Below, piece by piece: positions 1 through 7,809 of a stretch of 12,078 nucleotides of DNA. Numbering within the stretch: position 1 is the stretch's first letter; every line of letters begins with the position of its first letter. A model generated the notes under the pieces. That model searched no databases and had not been told where the DNA came from. It worked only from the letters and a program-made list of their open reading frames with translations. The position numbers were made by a program, and so were the translations under genes. Origin of the DNA: Bacillota bacterium (GTDB taxonomy: Bacteria; Bacillota; Clostridia; Peptostreptococcales; Anaerovoracaceae); NCBI GenBank assembly GCA_017515765.1, contig JAFWFF010000281.1:1-12078 (forward strand). Direction: 5' to 3'.

Positions 1-196
1 CAGGGCTGTTGAAAACCTTGTGTAGCCCTATCGAGATCTCGACCGCGCCAAGGTTGGAGGCGAGATGCCCGCCAGTCACTGAAACGGAATCGATCAGGAA
101 CTCCCTGATCTGCACAGCGAGAAGAGAGAGGTCCCTTTCGCTCATATTTTTCAGATCGCCCGGAAAATCGTAATCTTTTAAATCTTTGATCATCAT
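1..196 (-). CDS. dxs: 1-deoxy-D-xylulose-5-phosphate synthase, N-terminal part (cut by window edge)
   Basis: Only the first 65 codons are inside the window; the rest lies beyond position 1. DXS condenses pyruvate and glyceraldehyde 3-phosphate, using thiamine diphosphate, in the first step of the MEP isoprenoid pathway. The visible part carries the family's N-terminal signature GGHLASNLGAVE (about residues 42-53), with the conserved His of the GHxASxxG motif at residue 44, followed by GLHKVFNSP. The start at 196 forms an ATGA overlap with the ispA stop. A second in-frame ATG at 193 follows directly, so the start is uncertain by one codon. An AGGA lies just upstream, inside ispA. Sitting after ispA, it completes an isoprenoid-precursor pair at the end of the long minus-strand run. 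Identification is firm despite truncation. Confidence 0.95.
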   Translation of the reverse strand, partial: MMIKDLKDYDFPGDLKNMSERDLSLLAVQIREFLIDSVSVTGGHLASNLGAVEISIGLHKVFNSP

Positions 197-1086
197 TTGG
201 TCCTGTCAGCCAGCTTAAGCGCCAGCGTTCTGAAAAAGTCCGCGTTGTCGTAATACGGCCCTATCGCCCTCACGGCGTCGGAAGTCAGCTCCTTAAGCCT
301 CTTCTTCGCCGCCTCGATGCCGTTCACGGATACGTATGTGTTCTTGTTTCCCTTCTCATCCTGACCGACGTTCTTGCCAAGCTCCTCAGGGGTCCCCGTC
401 ACGTCCAGGATATCATCCGCTATCTGGAACGCGAGTCCGAGGTTCTCGGCATAGACACTCATATCCCTGACCATGAGGTCGTCGGCTCCGCCAAGATGCA
501 GTCCTGCTCTTACGGCGCCGATGATCAGCGCGGCGGTCTTGTTGAGATGTATGTATTCAAGCATGGCGTTGGAACATTCCATGTTCTCGTTCTCCACGTC
601 AGCCACTTGGCCCGCGACCATGCCGCGCACTCCGGAGGCTTTGGCTAGCTCGTACATCGCACTTATCCGCCTCTTCATCTGCGACTCGTCGTCAAAGTGA
701 AGAAGCACGTCGGCCGCCATGGCTTCAAAAGCTGTGTGCAGGAGCGCGTCTCCCGCGAGGACGGCCATTCCTTCCCCGAAGACCTTATGGCTCGTAGGCC
801 TGCCCCTTCTGAAGTCATCGTCATCCATGGCCGGCAGGTCGTCGTGGATCAAAGAATAGGTATGGATGTATTCGACAGCGCACGCGTACGCGAGGGCGTC
901 TTTGGCGTCTCCCCCGGCAAATTCGCATGAGGCCATTAGAAGAACAGGCCTCAGCCGCTTTCCGCCCGCGGTCAGGGAATACTTCATCGCCCGGTAAATC
1001 GTATCGCTCTTCTGGTCGATCTCAGGTATGAAGTCGAGAAGATGCTTTTCGACCAGCTCTCTGTACTCGTCGTAATTCTCTCTCAT
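193..1086 (-). CDS. ispA: Farnesyl diphosphate synthase (short-chain polyprenyl synthase)
   Basis: The 297-residue protein joins isopentenyl diphosphate to allylic diphosphates, giving farnesyl diphosphate for undecaprenyl carrier and quinone synthesis in the cytosol. Both aspartate-rich motifs are intact: the first is DDLPAMD at residues 82-88 (followed by DDDFRRGRP), the second is DDILD at residues 224-228. GGKRLRP near residue 41 is the diphosphate-binding basic motif. The residues before the first motif (YSLIH) match the bacterial FPP synthase type rather than long-chain enzymes, so farnesyl is the likely product, though GGPP cannot be excluded from sequence alone. Length is normal for the family. 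The start overlaps the xseB stop as ATGA and is preceded by GGGAGG, a good ribosome binding site. It sits between xseB and dxs, an order common in Clostridia. Confidence 0.95.
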   Translation of the reverse strand: MRENYDEYRELVEKHLLDFIPEIDQKSDTIYRAMKYSLTAGGKRLRPVLLMASCEFAGGDAKDALAYACAVEYIHTYSLIHDDLPAMDDDDFRRGRPTSHKVFGEGMAVLAGDALLHTAFEAMAADVLLHFDDESQMKRRISAMYELAKASGVRGMVAGQVADVENENMECSNAMLEYIHLNKTAALIIGAVRAGLHLGGADDLMVRDMSVYAENLGLAFQIADDILDVTGTPEELGKNVGQDEKGNKNTYVSVNGIEAAKKRLKELTSDAVRAIGPYYDNADFFRTLALKLADRTK

Positions 1087-1295
1087 TCCCTGTCCTCCCC
1101 GGAACGGTCAAAATCCACCTTAAGCTTTGCGCTCTCAAGTATAGCCTCGCAGCGCTCGTAGCACTTCATTCCGTTCTCGTAGCATTCCAAAGCCTCCTCG
1201 AGGGTCAGATCCTTTTTCTGCATCCTCTCGGAATAGCCTCTGAGCTCTTCAAGAGCGGATTCGAAGCTTTGCTTTTCAGTCTTGCTTTCCGTCAT
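1083..1295 (-). CDS. xseB: Exodeoxyribonuclease VII small subunit
   Basis: This 70-residue acidic, helical protein is the small subunit of exonuclease VII, which degrades single-stranded DNA into oligonucleotides; several XseB chains bind each XseA. The sequence has the family pattern: SFESALEELR near the N-terminus, then a segment with LTLEEALECYENGM (about residues 31-44) and a C-terminal helix with CEAILESAKLKV. Length is usual (60-80 residues). The start at 1295 overlaps the end of xseA by 20 nt, and an AAGGTGA sequence inside xseA gives a ribosome binding site about 7 nt upstream. The stop overlaps the ispA start by 4 nt. Direct linkage to xseA makes the call secure. Confidence 0.95.
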   Translation of the reverse strand: MTESKTEKQSFESALEELRGYSERMQKKDLTLEEALECYENGMKCYERCEAILESAKLKVDFDRSGEDRE

Positions 1296-2448
1296 AGTCC
1301 ATCACCTTCCCGACTTCGGTCTTGTCGACGGTGCCTTCGGCATAGCCGTCGGAAAAAGTCATACGGTATCTTTCGCCTTTTTTGATAAGCGAGGCAGAGC
1401 CCACCGGCTTCCCGTCCTCTCCGGAAACAAAGGCGAAACCTTTTGCCAGGAGCCTGCGGGGGTCGTTCTCGCGTAGCGTTATCGCGTATCTCTCGGCGTC
1501 GCGCGAGCAGCTTTCGATCTTTTGCTTCATGAGACGCGTCATTCCCTCTGAAAGACCCGAGAGGGCCAGACTTGCCCTTAGGAGCCTGTTGTTCAGAGCT
1601 CCCGCCATATCCATTATAAGGCCTGACATCTCGTTCCGGATGTCTTTGACGCTCCTAACGGCCATGTTCGCCGCCGCTGTAGGGGTCGCTGCGCGCTCGT
1701 CTGCGACAAAATCCGCTATCGTAAAGTCTATCTCATGTCCTACGGCAGAGATCACGGGGATCTCCGACCTGTATATCGCTCTGGCAAGGACTTCCGAATT
1801 GAATTCGGCAAGTTCCTCAGGCGATCCTCCCCCGCGTCCGACGATGAGGAGGTCGATATCGCCTGCTCTTTCCCTGTTGATCCTGTCCACGGTATCCGCG
1901 ATGACTGTTCCTGCGCCCTGGCCCTGCACAGGCACCGGGAAGACGATGACGTCTGTCAGGGGAGTCCTTTCCGTCAGGATCGAGATTATGTCCCTGACAG
2001 CTGCTCCGGTCGGCGAAGTCACTACTCCGATGCGCCGCGGAAATGCAGGGAGCGGTTTCTTATGCGCGGGATCAAAGAGGCCTTCCTTGTCGAGCTTCTT
2101 CTTCATTCGCTCGAAAGCAGCTGCAAGTTCCCCTTCTCCCGCCAGAGACACCGTCCTGACCTTCAGCGAATATGTTCCGCCTTCCTTATAGACCCCGACG
2201 TTCCCGGTGAGTATAAGGTCGTCGCCTTCCGAGATCACGAGGCTTACCGTCTCAGCCACGCTCCTGTAGATGATGCATGAGAGCTTCGAGGTCCCGTCGG
2301 TAACCGTCAGGTAGACGTGGCCGCTCGAATTGTATTTCACATACGTGACTTCGCCCCTTACAACTACCTGCCTGAGGATCGGGTCCGTGCGCATTATCTG
2401 GTCGAGGTATTCATTGAGTTGTGATACGGTAAGTGGTCTAAGCGCCAT
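1276..2448 (-). CDS. xseA: Exodeoxyribonuclease VII large (catalytic) subunit
   Basis: The 390-residue catalytic subunit of exonuclease VII acts on single-stranded DNA from both ends in repair and recombination. Residues about 1-100 form the N-terminal OB-fold (LTVSQLNEYL, then a beta-rich stretch with HVYLTVTDG). The catalytic core follows, with GVVTSPTGAAVRDI (141-154), GRGGGSPEELAEFN (204-217) and SAVGHEIDFTIADFVADERA (234-253), then ATPTAAA. These are the best conserved blocks of the family. The C-terminal part is helical and leads to the usual tail motif DPRRLLAKGFAFV. It is slightly shorter than the E. coli protein but normal for Clostridia. The start overlaps the end of the upstream TsaD-like gene by 11 nt; the ribosome binding site there is weak, suggesting translational coupling. 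Confidence 0.96.
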   Translation of the reverse strand: MALRPLTVSQLNEYLDQIMRTDPILRQVVVRGEVTYVKYNSSGHVYLTVTDGTSKLSCIIYRSVAETVSLVISEGDDLILTGNVGVYKEGGTYSLKVRTVSLAGEGELAAAFERMKKKLDKEGLFDPAHKKPLPAFPRRIGVVTSPTGAAVRDIISILTERTPLTDVIVFPVPVQGQGAGTVIADTVDRINRERAGDIDLLIVGRGGGSPEELAEFNSEVLARAIYRSEIPVISAVGHEIDFTIADFVADERAATPTAAANMAVRSVKDIRNEMSGLIMDMAGALNNRLLRASLALSGLSEGMTRLMKQKIESCSRDAERYAITLRENDPRRLLAKGFAFVSGEDGKPVGSASLIKKGERYRMTFSDGYAEGTVDKTEVGKVMDYDGKQD

Positions 2449-3424
2449 ATCTTTTCAGTCCCAGGAGCGCGGTCCCGACCGCGTTGTCCGAAGAAAGCGC
2501 GGGATCCGCGAAAACTATGCGTATATTCTTGTCTGTCCGGTGCCCGGCGATCCACTCCCTTATGAAACCGCTGGAAGAGACGCCGCCTGCAAGAAGGACC
2601 TTATCCGTATCCGCGATCCGGCAGGTATCGGCGATCAAAGCCGACATCGACTCCGCGATCCTTACAAACAGAAGCCTTATGAGCGCGTCCCTCTCCTCCG
2701 TCCCCGAAATGCCCGGAAGAGCGCGTGCAAAAGCCGTATCTATTCCGGAAAGGTTGATCCTGCCGTCAGAAACTTTGATCTTGGGGAGAAGCGTCTTCGG
2801 CGCGCAGGACGAACCGGAAAGCGCGATGCCGTCAAGCTCACTCCCGGCGGGGAACTCCATGCCGAGGGCGACTCCCGCCCTGTCAAGCACCTGTCCGTAG
2901 GCGATATCCATCGACCCGCCGATCAGATCTATATGCGGAGAAGCGCAGCGGGATCCGTCTTTGCTGTCTACGCGCGTGCAGAGGAGTGCCTCCGTAGTCC
3001 CTCCCGAAAAGTGGAAAGCGGCGAACCGGTCCCAGTTCGACGCCTCGTTCCCGTAAGATGCCGCCTCCACATGCATCTCCTGATGCGAGAACATATAGCA
3101 AGGGACACCCAGGGATGCCGCGATGCTTCTTGCGGTCCCGGCTCCGGCATTGAAAACCGGCATGTATGAGCCCTCCACCGGCCTCGGGCGTTCTGAAGCG
3201 GCGACGCAGCATACATCACGTCTCCCGGACGCCTCGAATGCTCTTTCAATGAGTTCCGGAAGAGCGTTTACATGCTGAAACAGGGCCTCCTGCTGTCTAA
3301 GACCCCTGTTTCCCTTCCCGACGGCGAGAAACCTCCGCTCGTCGGATAATATGTTTCCCCCGCCGTCTACCAGGGCGACGGAAGTCTTGTAGTTGCTGGT
3401 ATCGATGCCGAGGACCAGGCTCAT
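2438..3424 (-). CDS. TsaD/Kae1/Qri7-like protein (peptidase M22 family paralogue), function unknown
   Basis: This 328-residue protein of the ASKHA-fold TsaD/Kae1 superfamily starts with LGIDTSNYKTSVALVD (residues 5-20), a phosphate-binding strand-turn. The metal-binding HxxxH motif is present as HQEMH (His114 and His118), and a later Asp in SSDNAVG (313) matches the third metal ligand of TsaD. FSGGTTE (139-145) and LLAGGVSSSGF (277-287) match the nucleotide-binding loops. It differs enough from canonical TsaD (for example IGGSMDIAYGQVLDRAG at 168-184) to be a separate Clostridial paralogue that usually sits between nusB and xseA. Canonical TsaD makes the t6A37 tRNA modification with TsaB and TsaE; neither is visible here. 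The same frame stays open to 3622, but the ATG at 3424 is chosen because homology begins there and it gives an ATGA overlap with nusB. The O-sialoglycoprotease name is historical. Confidence 0.85.
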   Translation of the reverse strand: MSLVLGIDTSNYKTSVALVDGGGNILSDERRFLAVGKGNRGLRQQEALFQHVNALPELIERAFEASGRRDVCCVAASERPRPVEGSYMPVFNAGAGTARSIAASLGVPCYMFSHQEMHVEAASYGNEASNWDRFAAFHFSGGTTEALLCTRVDSKDGSRCASPHIDLIGGSMDIAYGQVLDRAGVALGMEFPAGSELDGIALSGSSCAPKTLLPKIKVSDGRINLSGIDTAFARALPGISGTEERDALIRLLFVRIAESMSALIADTCRIADTDKVLLAGGVSSSGFIREWIAGHRTDKNIRIVFADPALSSDNAVGTALLGLKRYGA

Positions 3425-3825
3425 CCTTTTTTCTTCTCCCTGGCGATGCTCCCGAGTATCCCGTTGATATACGAAGGGGAATTGGCGTCGCAGTAGATCT
3501 TGGCAAGTTCGACCGCTTCGTTGATGGACGCGCCGCTCGGCACGTCGTCCATGAACGCTATCTCGCAGACCGCGACCCTGAGTATCGCAAGATCGACCTG
3601 CGGCATGCGCCCTATCGTCCACTGGCGGCAGTGCGCGGATATCAGGCTGTCGATCTCATCCTTCTTGCTGCAAAGGAGCGAATAGCATCTCTCCATGTAT
3701 TCGCGCTGCGTCCCTGCGTCGATATCCTTGAAATAGTGATACTCGTTATCGGGATCAAAGTCGCCGTTCACCCCCATCTGGAAGGCGGTTATCATCATCT
3801 TTTCTCTTGCTTCAGGCCGTTTCAT
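3421..3825 (-). CDS. nusB: Transcription antitermination factor NusB
   Basis: This 134-residue all-helical RNA-binding protein pairs with NusE (ribosomal protein S10) on boxA RNA and supports antitermination of rRNA operons. Family features seen: MKRPEAREKMMITAFQM at the N-terminus (the arginine-rich RNA-binding start), then a C-terminal block with MPQVDLAILRVAVCEI (about residues 74-89), PSGASINEAVELAKIY (96-111) and SYINGILGSIA (118-128). These are the most conserved NusB signatures. The length is typical. The ribosome binding site AGAGGAG lies 4-5 nt before the ATG, within the end of the Asp23-family gene, which it overlaps by 14 nt. The stop overlaps the TsaD-like start by 4 nt. Confidence 0.95.
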   Translation of the reverse strand: MKRPEAREKMMITAFQMGVNGDFDPDNEYHYFKDIDAGTQREYMERCYSLLCSKKDEIDSLISAHCRQWTIGRMPQVDLAILRVAVCEIAFMDDVPSGASINEAVELAKIYCDANSPSYINGILGSIAREKKKG

Positions 3826-4192
3826 CGTTCTCCTCTTTGCTCACGCCGCGCACGTGAATGTTTATCTCTTCGACTGTCTCGCCCGTTATCGAAGCGAACG
3901 CCCGGCGAATATTCTGCTGAAGATCCCAGGCAAGCTGCGGTATTTTCACTCCGTAACGGACGATAACGTATACATCTATAACTGTCTTGTCGGATTTCTT
4001 CTCGATCCTTACACCTTTTGCCGCCCCGACGTCCCCGTCGATCAAAGGGATCTGGTACGCGGTCCCGACTACCTCCTCAAGGTCGACCACCCCGTCCATC
4101 GAAAGGACTGAGTCGGCGACGCAGGAAGCGAGCAGGTCGTCGGATATCGCTATGGAACCGAGTATGGTGTTTTCAGAGTTATTCTGCGGCAA
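3812..4192 (-). CDS. Asp23/Gls24 family envelope-stress protein (YqhY-like), probable TTG start
   Basis: The protein belongs to the Asp23/Gls24 family, known from Gram-positive alkaline-shock proteins and from B. subtilis YqhY, which is encoded beside nusB and the acetyl-CoA carboxylase genes. Visible features: ILGSIAISDDLLASCVADSV, then GVVDLEEVV, then a beta-strand VIDVYVIVRYGVKIPQLAWD and a helix QNIRRAFASITG ending in EEINIHVRGV. I place the start at a TTG at 4192, which has GGAGG 9 nt upstream and gives a 126-residue protein with the short N-terminus usual for the family. The frame also opens with an ATG at 4231 (139 residues), but that has no clear ribosome binding site and would overlap the preceding gene by 53 nt with a basic KSRRTKRR leader. 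It overlaps nusB by 14 nt. Molecular function is unknown. Confidence 0.85.
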   Translation of the reverse strand: MPQNNSENTILGSIAISDDLLASCVADSVLSMDGVVDLEEVVGTAYQIPLIDGDVGAAKGVRIEKKSDKTVIDVYVIVRYGVKIPQLAWDLQQNIRRAFASITGETVEEINIHVRGVSKEENDETA

Positions 4193-5498
4193 ATCCGTTA
4201 TCCTCCGCTTTGTCCTCCTGCTCTTCGTCATCCGGCAGGATCTCGATCTTCACCGTCTCTATGCGGCGCTCCTTGACGGACAGTATGGTAAAAATCAGAT
4301 TGTTGTAGCGGATCTCCTTATTGGTGTCGTCTTCTCCGGGGATCTCTCCGAGGATATCGAAGATCAGCCCTCCGATCGTTTCGCTGTTCTCGGACTCGAG
4401 CTCGATGCCGAGTTCTTCGGACAGGTCGTCGAGATAGGCCTTTCCGCTCACTATATACGTGTTTTCGCCGCTTTCGGTGATCATGTCCTCTTCTTCTTCA
4501 TCGAATTCGTCATCGATATCACCCATGACTTCTTCGATGATGTCCTCCATGGTCACTATACCGGAGAATCCGCCGTACTCGTCGATGAGGACCGCGATAT
4601 GCTGCTTTTCCTTCTGAAGTTCGAAGAAGAGCGAGTCGATATTTTTGGTCTCGGGTACGAAATACGGTTTTCTGAGGATGCTCCGGATATCGACGTTGCC
4701 GAAGCCCTCTTCGCGGGCTTTGATCAGATAGTCCTTTATGTGGAGGATGCCTATAATGTTGTCGGAATCATCTTCGCAGACCGGGATCCTGGAGTATCTG
4801 AGCTCCATAAGCTCGTCCATATACTCCTCGGGAGGATCGTTGATGTCGATCATGAACACGTCCGTCCTCGGAGTCATGATCTCGTAGGCAAGCTCGTCGT
4901 CAAACTCGAAGATGCTGTTGATCATCTTCTTGCCTTCTTCTTTGATCTCGCCGCTCTGCTGGCCCGCCTCCAGGATCGACATGACTTCGTCTTCGGAGTA
5001 TCTGGATATGTCGATATTCGTCTCCTGGCGGAACAGTTTGAGAAGAAGGTCCGCGATGAACACGAATACCACGGTCACCGGGGTCAGTATCAGCACCATC
5101 GCCTTCTGCAGGCCTGAAAAACCAAGCGCTATCGAGTCGGCATGCTGGAGTGCCAGCTTTCTGAAGAAGAATTCTCCCAGAACAGTCACCAGCGCGAATC
5201 CGATCAAAAGCCCCGGCAGGAATCCTACCGGAAGAAGCGATCCCGCCGCTCCCGCGCCTATCATGCCGACAGCTCCGATGATGCGGTTGGTGAAGGTCAG
5301 CTTAAGCGGCTTTTTGAGCAGTGCCATCACGCGTCCTGCTCTCTCGTCCTCCTCGTCTTCAGCCAGTTCGGACAAAAGGCTCGCGTTCACGTTCTGATAA
5401 GCCGTGTCGGCCATGGCCGCGAGACCGTTCAGAACGATGAACAAAGCCATTATTATCAGTGTCAGGTACAAAGGTATGGTGTCCGGGTCAGATTGCAT
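4179..5498 (-). CDS. CNNM/CorC (HlyC) family membrane protein with CBS pair
   Basis: This 439-residue protein has the three-part layout of the hemolysin C/CorC group, linked to Mg2+/Co2+ transport or efflux. Residues about 9-155 form the DUF21/CNNM membrane domain, with hydrophobic segments near 9-30, 74-108 and 131-155. A conserved linker EDEVMSILEAGQQSGEI follows, then a CBS pair: first CBS from EIMTPRTDVFMID (206-218) to ILHIKDYL, second from VPETKNIDSLFFELQ (281-295) to IDEYGGFSGIVTMEDIIEEV (305-324). Residues about 343-423 are the CorC_HlyC transporter-associated domain. A long acidic stretch (DIDDEFDEEEEDM, 327-339) joins the two. The name hemolysin is historical. The start has AAAGGAG about 6 nt upstream and overlaps the U32 gene by 11 nt. 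The transported ion cannot be told from sequence. Confidence 0.92.
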   Translation of the reverse strand: MQSDPDTIPLYLTLIIMALFIVLNGLAAMADTAYQNVNASLLSELAEDEEDERAGRVMALLKKPLKLTFTNRIIGAVGMIGAGAAGSLLPVGFLPGLLIGFALVTVLGEFFFRKLALQHADSIALGFSGLQKAMVLILTPVTVVFVFIADLLLKLFRQETNIDISRYSEDEVMSILEAGQQSGEIKEEGKKMINSIFEFDDELAYEIMTPRTDVFMIDINDPPEEYMDELMELRYSRIPVCEDDSDNIIGILHIKDYLIKAREEGFGNVDIRSILRKPYFVPETKNIDSLFFELQKEKQHIAVLIDEYGGFSGIVTMEDIIEEVMGDIDDEFDEEEEDMITESGENTYIVSGKAYLDDLSEELGIELESENSETIGGLIFDILGEIPGEDDTNKEIRYNNLIFTILSVKERRIETVKIEILPDDEEQEDKAEDNGFAAE

Positions 5499-6738
5499 TT
5501 TCTTCTCCTTTAGCTGTTCTCTTTCTCATCATGTCTCCCGCCTCGACAGGACCGGGAGTCTTTATAAGTATCATCTGCTGCGGATGCGGGCAGGAATCTA
5601 TGTTTTCGCCGGTCTCTGCGTCTTTCATCTCATCGAGGACGAATCTCATATCGCCGGTACGCGCGCCGAACAATTCTATCGTTTCACCCACGTTCATCTT
5701 GTTCCGCTGCTCAACCAGGGCGAGACCTGAAGCCGGATCGTAGCTCCGTACCAGTCCCGTGAACATATAGTCACGCACATAACCGGAACTGTCGAGCTTC
5801 TGCCCGTCAGCCCCGGGATTCCCAAAGAAGAAACCGGTTGTGAACTCGCGGTGGCTGGCTTTGCAAAGCTCCTCCATCCACTCACCTCTAGGCGACCAGT
5901 TAGCCGGATCCGCGATATACGCGTCGAGAGCCGCCCTGTAAGCGCGAATGACCGTCGCGACATAGAACACCGTTTTCATGCGGCCTTCGATCTTGAAGGA
6001 AGTGACTCCGCACTCCGCGAGATCCTTTATATGGTCTATCATGCAGAGATCCCGCGAATTCATTATATATGTACCGCGGCCGTCTTCCTCTACCGGATAG
6101 AACTCGCCCGGCCTCTGTTCCTCCTGAAGGCTGTAATTCCAGCGGCAAGGCTGGGCGCATTCGCCTTTGTTAGAGTAACGCCCGGTCATGAAGCTGCTGA
6201 GCAGGCACCTTCCGGAATAAGCGATGCACATCGCGCCGTGGCAGAATGCTTCGAGTTCCGTCTCCGGAGGAAGCGCGCTGCGGATCTCCTTTATCTCAGC
6301 AAGAGAGACTTCTCTCGCAAGTACTATGCGCTTTACGCCCTGTCTTACCCAGAAGTTTGCGGCAAGGCTGTTTGTCGCGTTAGCCTGGGTGGAAAGATGT
6401 ATCTCCGCGTCCGGGATCTCTTCCTTAAGGAGGCAGAGCACCCCTGGATCCGAGACCAGAAAGGCGTCGACCGGATACTTCCTGATCTCCGTGAGATACT
6501 CTCTCAGCCCCTTCAGATCGTATTCGTGCGCGTAGATATTCAGCGTCATGTAACAGCGTCTTCCGCGCTCATGGGCATAGTCAAGACCCTGTTTAAGGTC
6601 GTTCCCGCCCAGCCCGCCGGCGCCGGATCTTAAACTGAACGCCCGGCCGCCGAAGTATACTGCGTCAGCTCCGAAATCGACCGCGGCTTTCAGTTTTTCA
6701 AGATCTCCCGCAGGCGCGAGAAGTTCAAGACGGTCCAT
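5488..6738 (-). CDS. Peptidase U32 family Fe-S protein; probable tRNA U34 hydroxylation enzyme (TrhP-like)
   Basis: The 416-residue protein opens with LELLAPAGDLEKLKAAVDFG, the start of the U32 TIM-barrel, and holds the family signature CHGAMCIAYSGRC (166-178). Four cysteines at 171, 178, 194 and 198 (spacing C-x6-C-x15-C-x3-C) match the set that binds a [4Fe-4S] cluster in characterised members. Proven relatives include TrhP, which makes 5-hydroxyuridine at tRNA position 34 from prephenate, RlhA (23S rRNA C2501) and UbiU/UbiV (ubiquinone hydroxylation). The size and the place directly after mltG recall B. subtilis yrrL (mltG) followed by yrrN/yrrO, the trhP1/trhP2 genes, so TrhP is the best guess. 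Only one U32 gene is present here, not two. Older labels as a collagenase-like protease are probably misleading. It starts 3 nt after mltG; the ribosome binding site is weak. Confidence 0.9.
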   Translation of the reverse strand: MDRLELLAPAGDLEKLKAAVDFGADAVYFGGRAFSLRSGAGGLGGNDLKQGLDYAHERGRRCYMTLNIYAHEYDLKGLREYLTEIRKYPVDAFLVSDPGVLCLLKEEIPDAEIHLSTQANATNSLAANFWVRQGVKRIVLAREVSLAEIKEIRSALPPETELEAFCHGAMCIAYSGRCLLSSFMTGRYSNKGECAQPCRWNYSLQEEQRPGEFYPVEEDGRGTYIMNSRDLCMIDHIKDLAECGVTSFKIEGRMKTVFYVATVIRAYRAALDAYIADPANWSPRGEWMEELCKASHREFTTGFFFGNPGADGQKLDSSGYVRDYMFTGLVRSYDPASGLALVEQRNKMNVGETIELFGARTGDMRFVLDEMKDAETGENIDSCPHPQQMILIKTPGPVEAGDMMRKRTAKGEENAI

Positions 6739-6741
6739 ATA

Positions 6742-7773
6742 TCAGTCGACCCCCACGGCCTCGTAATACGCGTCTTTGTCGGCAAGGAACTGGTCGTAGT
6801 CGCTCGAAAACGCCATGGAACCGTCCAGCTCAGCGCTTACGACAAAGAACAGATAGTCCGTATCCGCCGGATAGAGCGCGGCTTTGATGGATTCGATGCC
6901 CGGGCAGCAGATCGGCCCCGGCGGAAGCCCCGCGTAGATATAAGTGTTGTACGGATCGTCTATGCTCGTGTCTTCGTAAGTCAGGAACTCTTTCTGCTCA
7001 CCCAGGATGAACTGGACCGTGGAGCACATCTCCAGATTCATGCCCGCGTTCAGGCGGTTGTATATGACGCTGGATACGAGAGCGCGCTCTTCGGGAAGAA
7101 CAGTCTCCCTCTCTATTATCGAAGCGATCGTAAGGATCTCGCGGTCGGTGTATCCGAGTTCCTTTGCCCTGGCCCTCATCTCAGGAGTGTAGAGGTCCCC
7201 GAAGCGGCTGAGCATCATATTGATTATCGCATACTCATCCACGTCTTCCGTGAAGCTGTAGGTATCCGGGAATAGGAATCCCGCGAGCCTCTCGTCTCCT
7301 TCCGGAAGGTCGGAGGGCAGGAAATCGTAATCAAATGTGCTCGATGAAGCGAGCGCCATGAATTTGTCATAGTCCGCTCTGCCGTTCTGATGGAGCCTGA
7401 GCGCGATCTGCCTCACCGTGAGTCCCTCCGGGATGGTGAAGAAATCAATGTTCACCACTCCGGTCATGATGACCTGGGCTATGGTCTCCATATCCATCGA
7501 AGGCGAGAGGCTGTATGTTCCGGCGAGATACTCGCCGTCATATCCCCTGAGTCTGGAGAAGAGGCGGAAGTCGAACGCTCTGTTGATGATCCCTTCCTTT
7601 TCCAGCGCCTCAGCGATGTCAATGGTAGAGCTTCCCTCGACTATCTCGATGGTCCTCAGGGCGGTGTCGTTAGCGTCTTTGGTCTTGTTGATGCCCTTGA
7701 CATAGGAGTATCCGATAAAGCCCAGCGCGCCGATGAGCAAAAGGATGAGTATTACTCTTATGGCTGTTTTCAT
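6742..7773 (-). CDS. mltG: Endolytic murein transglycosylase MltG (YceG-like)
   Basis: This 343-residue membrane-anchored enzyme cuts nascent peptidoglycan strands and is thought to set glycan length. Residues 5-25 form one N-terminal transmembrane helix with a short cytosolic start (MKTAIR). The outside part has a LysM-like subdomain (about 40-110), then the catalytic domain with FFTIPEGLTVRQIA (111-124), AGFLFPDTYSF (164-174) and TIASIIERET (215-224), where Glu221 corresponds to the catalytic glutamate. STVQFILG (251-258), YNTYIYAGLPPGPICCPG (275-292) and IKAALYPADTDYLFFV complete the family pattern. The ribosome binding site GAGGT lies about 9 nt before the ATG. It follows efp after an 89-nt gap that contains a hairpin, so it may be partly uncoupled from efp. 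Confidence 0.95.
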   Translation of the reverse strand: MKTAIRVILILLLIGALGFIGYSYVKGINKTKDANDTALRTIEIVEGSSTIDIAEALEKEGIINRAFDFRLFSRLRGYDGEYLAGTYSLSPSMDMETIAQVIMTGVVNIDFFTIPEGLTVRQIALRLHQNGRADYDKFMALASSSTFDYDFLPSDLPEGDERLAGFLFPDTYSFTEDVDEYAIINMMLSRFGDLYTPEMRARAKELGYTDREILTIASIIERETVLPEERALVSSVIYNRLNAGMNLEMCSTVQFILGEQKEFLTYEDTSIDDPYNTYIYAGLPPGPICCPGIESIKAALYPADTDYLFFVVSAELDGSMAFSSDYDQFLADKDAYYEAVGVD

Positions 7774-7809
7774 AAAGTGTTACCTCGTTATACAGCTTGA
7801 ATACATAGA

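Noticed and set aside
3425..3622. 66-codon N-terminal extension of the TsaD-like protein
   Set aside because: It runs in another frame through the conserved C-terminal part of nusB, has arginine-rich shadow composition, and homology to the family begins only at the ATG at 3424.
3987..5117. Long plus-strand open frame of 376 codons
   Set aside because: It lies antisense to the well-supported CorC-type and Asp23 genes, has no family features, and results from the high-GC codon pattern of the opposite strand. The same holds for the other antisense frames, for example 1382-2191 and 5851-6633.
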